From Aquifex sp. (lineage in GTDB: Bacteria; Aquificota; Aquificia; Aquificales; Aquificaceae): a DNA stretch of 14,973 nt. Made by a program: the position numbers and the translations under genes. The notes beneath the pieces were generated by a model. That model was not told the origin of the DNA. It saw only the letters and a list, made by a program, of their open reading frames with translations, and did not search any database. Shown piece after piece: positions 7,645-13,784 of the stretch (the stretch's first letter is position 1; every line of letters begins with the position of its first letter). Where the stretch lies: positions 1-14,973 of the forward strand of contig QNXQ01000016.1 of the NCBI GenBank assembly GCA_003978875.1, in the 5' to 3' direction.

Positions 7645-7675
7645 ATACTAACCTGTTTATTAAGTTCTATGACAA
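7645..7675 (-). promoter_or_regulatory. Weak promoter candidate for the DUF302 gene
   Basis: On the minus strand TTGTCA (7670-7675) precedes TAGTAT (7645-7650) with a 19-base spacer. Spacing and -10 are poor. It is listed only because the 155-base divergent gap must hold a promoter for this side. I see no clear operator palindrome in the gap. Confidence 0.25.
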
Positions 7676-7718
7676 AAATCTGTTAAATTTCTTGTTAATT
7701 AAACGCTGAATTATCCCA

Positions 7719-7747
7719 TTGAATTAACACATACCAAACAATATCCT
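7719..7747 (+). promoter_or_regulatory. Promoter candidate for the copper cluster
   Basis: TTGAAT (7719-7724) and TATCCT (7742-7747) are separated by 17 bases, in the AT-rich gap between the divergent DUF302 and TolC-like genes. The predicted start would lie within a few bases of the ATG at 7757, so the first message may be nearly leaderless; no Shine-Dalgarno is visible there. Confidence 0.35.
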
Positions 7748-7756
7748 TTAATCAGA

Positions 7757-8932
7757 ATGTTGGTTTTACTAATTTTTTTCTCGATAGTTTTTTCATTTTC
7801 TTCTGAACTCCAAAAACTTATCAATATAGCCATAGAAAAGAATGAAAGAATAAAATCCTATTATTTTGAAAAAAGAGCTTTTATACATAGAGGAAAATTC
7901 TTTTTATCAATTCCCAATCCTCAACTTAAATTCTCCCTAAGAAACTTTGATACGGAAGTTCCCATTGCAAGAAAGGAAAACCCGATGAGCTCGTATGCAA
8001 TAACTTTTACACAAAATTACATATTACCTGCAAAACGAGATAGAAAATTTAAAATCTTTGTGAATAAAAGTAAAGAAGTCGATGTAAAGGAAGAAATTTT
8101 CAAAAAAAATCTAATAAAGACTCTTTCTTTTCTCTATTACGATTATGTATTTAGCCTTGAAAAGGAAAATATACTTAAAGAGATTCTAGAGGATTTAAAG
8201 TTTCTTGAAAAAATTACCGATGAGAAGTACGTTTACGGGAAGGCTCTTTTATCAGATATTCTTATGCTAAAGTCAGAGATTTTAAAAACTGAAAGGGAAA
8301 TACTTTCAGTAAAGGCGGAGAGAGAGAAAATCTTAGCGGGAATCAAAGCATTACTCTATGAAGAAATTAATCTGAAGGGCGAAAAATTAAGGTTAAAGCC
8401 TTTTCCCAAGGATTTTAATCCTAATACAAGCGTTTACACTAAGCTTGTAAAGGAAGAACTAAATACGTTAATGTGGGAATACAAACTTGCAAAAGTCCAG
8501 CACCTCCCGGATATTTCCTTTTCGGTAGATTATGCGGTAAGACCAGACCTTCCCGATATGTTTTCGATAAGTGTTGGAATAACCCTACCTATTTGGTACA
8601 AAAATAGGGAAAAATATTTAGTTCTGGAGAGTATAAATAGGATAAAAGCAAAGAAAAAAGAACTAAAAGATACGATAATAACTCTCAAAAGAGAATATGA
8701 AGGTTTGGAGAAAAAATATACACTCCTCAAAGAAGCTCTCGAAAGCTTAGATAGTGAAATAAAGACTAAAGAAGGTGAAATAGAATCGTTATTGATAGCT
8801 TATAAGTACGATGAAACCGATATAAGGGAAATTCTAAGAGCTTACAAAATTTTATGGCAATTGAAAATAGAAAAAAAACTTCTTATAACCCACTTGAACA
8901 AAATAGTAGCTGAAGCGGAGGCTTTAAGATGA
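7757..8932 (+). CDS. TolC/CusC-family outer-membrane efflux protein
   Basis: 391 residues with an N-terminal signal peptide (hydrophobic residues 1-14, then SFSS). It has long alpha-helical hairpins with coiled-coil character (for example residues about 130-205 and 290-365) and the family-like PNPQLKFSLRNF near residue 54, as in CusC-type copper and heavy-metal factors. It would form a trimeric channel-tunnel through the outer membrane. The start at 7757 is fixed by the signal peptide. It overlaps the adaptor gene by 4 bases (ATGA), indicating translational coupling and a shared complex. It is shorter than typical RND-partner TolC proteins (about 420-490 residues). Confidence 0.82.
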   Translation: MLVLLIFFSIVFSFSSELQKLINIAIEKNERIKSYYFEKRAFIHRGKFFLSIPNPQLKFSLRNFDTEVPIARKENPMSSYAITFTQNYILPAKRDRKFKIFVNKSKEVDVKEEIFKKNLIKTLSFLYYDYVFSLEKENILKEILEDLKFLEKITDEKYVYGKALLSDILMLKSEILKTEREILSVKAEREKILAGIKALLYEEINLKGEKLRLKPFPKDFNPNTSVYTKLVKEELNTLMWEYKLAKVQHLPDISFSVDYAVRPDLPDMFSISVGITLPIWYKNREKYLVLESINRIKAKKKELKDTIITLKREYEGLEKKYTLLKEALESLDSEIKTKEGEIESLLIAYKYDETDIREILRAYKILWQLKIEKKLLITHLNKIVAEAEALR

Positions 8933-10293
8933 GGAAATTTTGGGTATTAGTTTTCCTTATTTTATTTCTGTCAGCAGCGGTTTTTCTATATATAAGCGAA
9001 AAAGGAAAGGATAGCTATACAAAGGTATTAACCTTTAAGAAACAAGGGATAGAGATTTCTCTTTACTCTAAAAGCGGAAGCATAAGGACAGGGGGGAATT
9101 TCATAAAGATAACGGTAGACCCTCCTAAGGGGATAAAGGAGTTCTATTTCTACATGCCTCCAATGCCTGGAATGAACGAGATGAGGGATGTAGCCCGGCT
9201 AAAGGAAATTTCCAAAGGAGTTTACGAGGGAAGTTTGCACATTAGTATGGATGGTCCCTGGCAGATAAGAGTTGTTTTTGAAGATGGAAGTATGATAACA
9301 CACGACGTTTTTGTTCCAATAGTAAAGGGAAGAGAAGAAAAGCCTCCTGTAGTAGCCCACGGTGGGCATTTGATGATAACTCCCGAAAAGCTTCAACTTA
9401 TAGGAATTATTACGGAGCAGGTAAGCAAAAGAAAGCTAGTAAAAACTTTTTCGACAGTAGGGTACGTAGAGTATAATCGTGAAAAGATTTATGACATTAC
9501 AGTAAGAGCCGACGCTTGGGTTGAAAAAACTTATGGAAGATTTGAGGGAGAGTATGTAAAAAAGGGAACTCCTCTTATGAAAATCCTTAGTCCGGAAATT
9601 CAAATAGCTATTGAGGAATTAAAACAAGCGGAAAAGTTAGGGGATAGGGAACTTATAGAGAAGGCTAGGAGAAAGTTAAATTACTACAAATCGTCAGCGG
9701 TAATACGTTCTCCCGTTGATGGAGTGATAATTGAGAAAAAAGTTTTTGTGGGAGGTTTTGTAAAAGAAGGTTTCACAGCTTACAGAATTGCGGATATTTC
9801 TGAAGCTTGGATAATAGCGGAAGTTCCTCTGAAACTTGCAAATTATGTAAGAAATGGTACAACGGCGTTAATTACTTCTGAGGAAAATCCTGAGAAAGTT
9901 GTTGAAGCGAAAGTAGATTACATTTTCCCTGAAGTGGATAAATTTTCGAAAACGGTAAAGGTAAGATTAAAAGTAAAGAACCACGAACTAACTTGGAAAC
10001 CGTTCTCTTTAACAGAAGTTATATTCGAAATTCCCTTGGGAGAAGTTTTAGCTGTTCCGGAAAGTGCGGTAATAGATACAGGCAAAAGAACTATAGTCTT
10101 TGTTGAAATGGAAAAGGGTATGTATATGCCGGTGAATGTAAAGTTAGGAAGAAAAGCAGAAGGCTATTACGAAGTTATACATGGTCTAAAAGAAGGGGAT
10201 AAAGTGGTGGTTAAAGGCACTTTCTTACTCGACGCGGAAGCACAAATAAGAGGTCTTTACGGGGAAGGGGGTACGGTTCACCATCACCATTAG
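8929..10293 (+). CDS. CusB-like periplasmic adaptor with N-terminal YtkA/FixH-like domain
   Basis: 454 residues. An N-terminal membrane anchor (about 4-22) is followed by a beta domain (about 32-132) with a Met-rich FYMPPMPGMNEM segment and GPWQIRVVFEDG, resembling YtkA/FixH-like domains found near copper proteins. Then comes a membrane-fusion-protein body: HGGHLMITPEKLQLIGI, the barrel-sandwich halves around 180-225 and 255-285 (SPVDGVIIEKKVFVGGFV), and a C-terminal beta domain. The tail ends EGGTVHHHH, a natural histidine end suited to metal binding. It would link an inner-membrane pump to the TolC-like channel, but no RND pump follows. The fold assignment is firm; copper as substrate is inferred from context. 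Confidence 0.82.
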   Translation: MRKFWVLVFLILFLSAAVFLYISEKGKDSYTKVLTFKKQGIEISLYSKSGSIRTGGNFIKITVDPPKGIKEFYFYMPPMPGMNEMRDVARLKEISKGVYEGSLHISMDGPWQIRVVFEDGSMITHDVFVPIVKGREEKPPVVAHGGHLMITPEKLQLIGIITEQVSKRKLVKTFSTVGYVEYNREKIYDITVRADAWVEKTYGRFEGEYVKKGTPLMKILSPEIQIAIEELKQAEKLGDRELIEKARRKLNYYKSSAVIRSPVDGVIIEKKVFVGGFVKEGFTAYRIADISEAWIIAEVPLKLANYVRNGTTALITSEENPEKVVEAKVDYIFPEVDKFSKTVKVRLKVKNHELTWKPFSLTEVIFEIPLGEVLAVPESAVIDTGKRTIVFVEMEKGMYMPVNVKLGRKAEGYYEVIHGLKEGDKVVVKGTFLLDAEAQIRGLYGEGGTVHHHH

Positions 10294-10304
10294 GGAGGTG
10301 TGTC

Positions 10305-11819
10305 ATGAAGCGGAGAGACTTTATCAAGCTTTCCTTGCTTTCTCCTTTAGCGGTTAGCTCTTTTGGAACTTTCTTAGCATCTTGCGGAGGAGGTGGAGGG
10401 GATTCTGCTCCTCCTGCGGAGAGTAGAAACCCTTTAAACCTTCCTCAGGATAAGGGTTTACTGGGATATTTAAGACCTCAGGGTAGAATAACCATAGAAG
10501 CATCTCCTGATGAAATGGAAATCATCCCGGGAAAAATTACACGTAATTTACTGACTTACAAAGTAGACGGATACATTAACCCTATACTGGTTTTAAAAAA
10601 AGGGGATTTATTCAGCGTAGACTTTCTCAACAAAACGGGAGAAGAAAGTATAATCCACTGGCACGGTTTCAGGGCACACTGGAAAGCAGATGGACATCCC
10701 GCTTATCAAGTTGGAAATGGAGAAACTTATAGTTACCCTGATATATCAATAATCGACCGTTCAGGTACTTACTTCTACCACCCGCACCCTCATGGGAGAA
10801 CAGGTTATCAAGTTTATCACGGTCTTGCAGGGATGATAATAATAGAGGATGACGATGAGATTGTTCTCAGAAATGTCTTGGATTTAGAACTCGGTATCAC
10901 GGATATTCCCTTAATAATCCAAGATAAAAGTTTTAACCCTGATGGTTCATTAAGATATGACCCTATCGGCATGAACGGGATTATGGGTTTTTGGGGAGAT
11001 ACAGTTCTGGTAAATATGACCTACAAACCTTTTCTCGATGTAGAAAGAAGGATTTATAGATTCCGTATACTTAACGGTTCTAATGCAAGACCTTATAGAT
11101 TGGTTCTGCTGAAAGGAAATCAAAGTCTCAGGTTCTGGGTAATAGGAGTTGAAGGAGGACTTCTGGAAAATCCCATAGAGACTACGGAGATTTTGGTTGC
11201 TCCCGGAGAGAGAATAGATATCTTAGTTGACTTCAGAGATGTAAATGTGGGAGATGTTGTAAAACTCTATAGTCTCAAAACTGGTCTTATTAATATGTCC
11301 GGAATGGGTATGATGGAAAACGTAGATAGAGAGTTTGAAGTATTAGAAATAAGGGTAAAAAAGGATTCTTCTTACGATAAACAAATTCCTCAAGAGCTAT
11401 CAACTGTTCAGAAGATAGATACTACAAACGCAAGGACAGAAACAATTTCTTTGGGAATGGATACGGGTAGTTTTAACATAAACGGATTGGTTTGGGATAA
11501 CACAAACGCATTAGCGGATTACGGATTTAACTACAATAACGGAGATATAGTTGTTATTGAATTTACAAATAATACAGGGATGTATCACCCAATGCATCTT
11601 CACGGTTTTCAATTCCAGATAATAGAACGCTCTTCTGGAAATTTAAGACCTACGGATATGGGATGGAAGGATATTGTAATAGTTGCTCCTGATGAAACAG
11701 TAAAAATAGCTATAGATATGTCCCATAGCTTTGGAGAAGAACAGGTATACTTAATGCACTGCCACATACTTGAACATCACGATACCGGAATGATGGTAAA
11801 TTATCGAGTTTCCGCATAA
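10305..11819 (+). CDS. mcoA: Multicopper oxidase (McoA/CueO/SufI-like), Tat-exported, possible lipoprotein
   Basis: 504 residues with three cupredoxin domains. All four copper-binding motifs are present: HWHG (118-121), HPHPH (159-163), HPMHLHG (428-434) and HCHILEHHDTGMM (485-497), including the type-1 Cys486 and an axial Met. SufI proper lacks these ligands, so this should be an active oxidase, probably oxidising Cu(I) or other metals outside the inner membrane. The signal begins MKRRDFIK (twin-arginine) and contains LASC followed by glycines (Cys27), a lipobox. A Met-rich loop NMSGMGMM (330-337) is typical of cuprous oxidases and agrees with my memory of A. aeolicus McoA. A strong GGAGGTGT precedes the ATG, 11 bases after the adaptor gene. 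Confidence 0.92.
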   Translation: MKRRDFIKLSLLSPLAVSSFGTFLASCGGGGGDSAPPAESRNPLNLPQDKGLLGYLRPQGRITIEASPDEMEIIPGKITRNLLTYKVDGYINPILVLKKGDLFSVDFLNKTGEESIIHWHGFRAHWKADGHPAYQVGNGETYSYPDISIIDRSGTYFYHPHPHGRTGYQVYHGLAGMIIIEDDDEIVLRNVLDLELGITDIPLIIQDKSFNPDGSLRYDPIGMNGIMGFWGDTVLVNMTYKPFLDVERRIYRFRILNGSNARPYRLVLLKGNQSLRFWVIGVEGGLLENPIETTEILVAPGERIDILVDFRDVNVGDVVKLYSLKTGLINMSGMGMMENVDREFEVLEIRVKKDSSYDKQIPQELSTVQKIDTTNARTETISLGMDTGSFNINGLVWDNTNALADYGFNYNNGDIVVIEFTNNTGMYHPMHLHGFQFQIIERSSGNLRPTDMGWKDIVIVAPDETVKIAIDMSHSFGEEQVYLMHCHILEHHDTGMMVNYRVSA

Positions 11820-11832
11820 AGGAGGTGTAGAA

Positions 11833-12205
11833 ATGAAGCTATTTCTCCTTTTCTTCCTTTTCTTTTATTTAAGCTTTGGAAATGTAGTTATAGAGGCTTT
11901 TTATAACCCTAACTGTAGTTGCTGTCATAAGTATTTTGAAAAGCTTGAAAAACTGGGATTTTAAGGTAAAAAGAAACCCGATAGAGTATAGGAAGCTCCT
12001 AAAACTAAAGACACAGCTCGGAATTCCTGTGGATAAGCGTTCTTGCCATACCATGGTAATGAAGGACGGAAAGTTTATAGAGGGACATGTTCCCGCAGAA
12101 GGGATAAAAGCTCTTATAAATTCTAAAGCGAAAGGTGTATATTCTCCACACGGATTTAGGAGTGCTTCAGGAGACTTTGAAAAAGTTTATGAATTAATCG
12201 AATAA
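11833..12205 (+). pseudogene. DUF411 metal-binding protein, interrupted by a +1 frameshift
   Basis: The 5' part begins at ATG 11833 after GGAGGTGT and encodes a signal peptide (MKLFLLFFLFFYLSFG) and the cysteine site NPNCSCCHKYFEKLEKLGF, then meets TAA at 11962-11964. The 3' part continues in the +1 frame from 11963: KVKRNPIEYRKLL, LGIPVDKRSCHTMV and FIEGHVPAEGIKALI, all classic DUF411. Skipping one T of TTTT (959-962) gives a seamless 123-residue periplasmic protein. The site GGA-TTT-TAA-G could permit a +1 slip, could be a true mutation, or could be a sequencing error. An ATG at 11936 opens the second frame but lacks a ribosome site and would lose the signal peptide and cysteines. DUF411 proteins accompany copper resistance genes. 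Confidence 0.8.
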
Positions 12206-12221
12206 ACCAAAGGGACACCCG

Positions 12222-12241
12222 TGGGAGGTGAGCAAATGATG
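12222..12241 (+). promoter_or_regulatory. Strong ribosome binding site followed by ATGATG, masked in a hairpin
   Basis: GGGAGGTGA lies at 12223-12231, 4 bases before ATGATG (12236-12241). It resembles the GGAGGTG sites of the neighbouring operon genes. The same bases form the 5' strand of the long stem at 12211-12283, so folding would hide them. The frame opened here has no recognisable protein but stays open and runs in frame into the nosL-like gene. Confidence 0.45.
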
Positions 12242-12285
12242 TCAATTATAAACAATACTCACACCTTCCCACGAGATGTCCTTCG

Positions 12286-12306
12286 CTACCCCTATACAAG
12301 GGGTAG
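12286..12306. repeat. Perfect 7-bp hairpin in the structured region
   Basis: CTACCCC and GGGGTAG are perfectly complementary around the seven-base loop TATACAA. It is an individual element of the folded region described for 12209-12440. Confidence 0.7.
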
Positions 12307-12417
12307 GAACTACTACTCCCTATTCCCGCAAGAAGCGGAAACTCGGGAGATACTTTTGTACCCTCCACCCATTTCGGGCTTCTTCGGGCTAAATCCAAAG
12401 TCTAACCCCGCCGGGTT

Positions 12418-12437
12418 GGGGTCTCTGTCAAGACCCT
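12418..12437. repeat. Hairpin at the right edge of the structured region
   Basis: GGGTCT (12419-12424) pairs with AGACCC (12431-12436) around CTGTCA, with a possible G-T pair outside. On the plus strand it is followed by an AT-rich tract ending in TTATTTT and could be a weak terminator. On the minus strand it would be the first hairpin of a transcript starting near 12440. It competes with pairing of ACCCC (12405-12409) to GGGGT (12418-12422). Confidence 0.45.
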
Positions 12438-12446
12438 CTGTATATT

Positions 12447-12474
12447 ATTTTAACACTTTTGATAAGCTTTGCAA
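12447..12474 (-). promoter_or_regulatory. Candidate minus-strand promoter for the structured region
   Basis: On the minus strand TTGCAA (12469-12474) precedes TAAAAT (12447-12452) with a 16-base spacer. A start near 12440 would fall right at the GGGTCT hairpin and read the whole folded region toward 12206. The match is moderate, and the surrounding AT-richness makes chance matches likely. Confidence 0.3.
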
Positions 12475-12508
12475 TCAAAAACGCCAACTGTTTGCAGGAG
12501 GTGTAAAC

Positions 12509-12985
12509 ATGAAAAAGTTTGTGAGTTCAATCTTTGTATTTTTTATATTTGCATTTTCACAACCTATTGAAATTCCAAAAGATGCAAGATGTGTAGTTTG
12601 CGGAATGAAAGTTTATAAATATACGAAATTTCATGCACAAATAAAAATGCATGATGGGACATATAAGTTTGCAGAATCTCCTAAGCACGCTTTGAAGTTT
12701 TATTTGCAAAACAAAGATAAGGTAAAAGAGATATGGGTAAAAGATTTCAAAACCGGTAGATGGATAGATGGTACCAAAGCTTATTATGTACCTATTCATG
12801 AAGGACCTATGGGTATGGATTTAGCTCCCTTCAAGAGTTTAATACAGGCTAAAAAGTTTGCAAAGAATAAAAAGGTTTTTAGGCTGAAAGATATCACCTT
12901 AGATTATATAAATCACCTGGATGGAGAAATGCATCACAAAGACCACCATCGTATGCACAATACGCATCACGACGGTCATCATTAA
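12509..12985 (+). CDS. NosL-like copper-binding protein with histidine-rich tail
   Basis: 158 residues. A signal peptide (MKKFVSSIFVFFIFAFS) is followed by the NosL-type metal site CVVCGM (28-33), FAESPKHALKFY, and GPMGMDLAPF (99-108). The C-terminus has ten histidines within residues 136-158 (MHHKDHHRMHNTHHDGHH). NosL family proteins bind Cu(I) in the periplasm and deliver it, classically to nitrous oxide reductase; no nos gene is present here, so a copper-storage or chaperone role within this cluster is more likely. The signal has no lipobox cysteine, unlike classical NosL lipoproteins. The ATG at 12509 is chosen for its GGAGGTG and signal peptide; the frame is open further upstream through the folded region. 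Confidence 0.83.
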   Translation: MKKFVSSIFVFFIFAFSQPIEIPKDARCVVCGMKVYKYTKFHAQIKMHDGTYKFAESPKHALKFYLQNKDKVKEIWVKDFKTGRWIDGTKAYYVPIHEGPMGMDLAPFKSLIQAKKFAKNKKVFRLKDITLDYINHLDGEMHHKDHHRMHNTHHDGHH

Positions 12986-13001
12986 TCCAAAATATATAAG
13001 A

Positions 13002-13784
13002 ATGCAGCTTTCCTCTGCTTCCGCTCTTACAATTGCAGGTTTTGATAACAGTGGAGGTGCAGGAGTACTTGCAGATATACGAACATTTCGAAAATTTGGT
13101 GTTTACGGTGTCGCTGTAATAACCGCTATCGCGGTTCAGAACACTCAAAGGGTTTACGAGGTTTTTCCTTTGCCTTCCAGAGTAGTAAGAAAGGAACTCG
13201 AGGTTCTCTTCGAAGATATAAATATACAAGGTGTGAAGATAGGTATGCTGGCAAATAGCGAAATAACCGAAGAAATATATAATTTTTTCAAAGAAAGAAA
13301 TGTAGAATTCATAGTTCTTGACCCTGTTTTTCGTTCAAAATCCGGAAAAACTTTGCTGGATGAGGAAGGAATAGAAGTTCTTAAGGAGAAGCTTATAAAG
13401 TTGACGTACTTGATTACACCTAATGTTCCCGAAGCGGAAATATTGTGCGGGAAAAAGATAAATACTATAGAGGATGTTTATAAATGCGCAAAAATAATAA
13501 AAGGATTAGGTGCTGAGAATGTTTTGATAAAAGGCGGGCATTTAGAGGGAGAAATTTCTATAGATATATTATACGATGGAAAAGATTTTTATGAATTCAA
13601 AGCTAAAAGAATTAAAGGTAAAAAACCGAGAGGAACGGGTTGTGTTTTCTCTTCAGCAATCCTCGCCAATCTTATAAAGGGAGCTCAGCTAAAAAAAGCT
13701 GTTGAAACTGCTAAAGAGTTTATAACGGAAGCCATTGATAATAGTGTAAAGATAGGTAAAGGATATGAAGTTATGATTTTTTGA
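13002..13784 (+). CDS. thiD: Hydroxymethylpyrimidine / phosphomethylpyrimidine kinase
   Basis: 260 residues, a ribokinase-fold cytoplasmic enzyme phosphorylating HMP and HMP-P for thiamin synthesis. Motifs are ALTIAGFDNSGGAGVLADI near the N-terminus, DPVFRSKSGKTLL, the LITPNVPEAEILCG stretch, VLIKGGH, and the catalytic GTGCVFSSA anion hole. The ATG at 13002 puts the glycine-rich loop at the usual distance; the open frame reaches upstream into the nosL-like gene but that part is not ThiD-like. No TPP riboswitch is visible in the 16-base gap before it. Its 3' end overlaps the fliR 3' end by 14 bases on the opposite strand. Confidence 0.92.
   Translation: MQLSSASALTIAGFDNSGGAGVLADIRTFRKFGVYGVAVITAIAVQNTQRVYEVFPLPSRVVRKELEVLFEDINIQGVKIGMLANSEITEEIYNFFKERNVEFIVLDPVFRSKSGKTLLDEEGIEVLKEKLIKLTYLITPNVPEAEILCGKKINTIEDVYKCAKIIKGLGAENVLIKGGHLEGEISIDILYDGKDFYEFKAKRIKGKKPRGTGCVFSSAILANLIKGAQLKKAVETAKEFITEAIDNSVKIGKGYEVMIF

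Larger units (their letters stand above)
12209..12440. ncRNA. GC-rich structured region of unknown function, candidate RNA
   Basis: This core of the 303-base gene-free stretch (12206-12508) is far richer in G and C than its neighbours, as structured RNAs are in AT-rich thermophile genomes. I see an imperfect stem of about 20 pairs, 12211-12232 with 12258-12283 (outer GGACA/TGTCC, inner GTGGGA/TCCCAC and GGTG/CACC); a perfect 7-bp hairpin at 12286-12306; CTCCC/GGGAG (12316-12349) enclosing CCGC/GCGG; AACCC-CGCC-GGGTT (12404-12417); and GGGTCT/AGACCC (12419-12436). TTCGGGCT occurs twice (12373 and 12383). The strand is undecided. I do not recognise a known RNA family or riboswitch. An IS605-type end is an alternative. 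Confidence 0.5.

Noticed and set aside
11936..12205. A complete 89-residue gene starting at ATG 11936
   Set aside because: It lacks a ribosome site, a signal peptide and the DUF411 cysteines. Those lie in the other frame from 11833 after a strong Shine-Dalgarno, so this is the 3' half of a frameshifted gene.
12370..12392. Start of a CRISPR array (TTCGGGCT twice)
   Set aside because: There are only two 8-base copies spaced 10 bases apart, with no regular repeat/spacer pattern and no cas genes.
12921..13001. A 27-residue N-terminal extension of ThiD
   Set aside because: It overlaps the His-rich tail of the nosL-like gene in another frame and does not resemble ThiD; the normal start is at 13002.
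12206..13001. TPP or cobalamin riboswitch upstream of thiD or nosL
   Set aside because: I could not find the conserved TPP (CTGAGA / GATCTGG-type) or cobalamin box sequences; the folded region has a different pattern.
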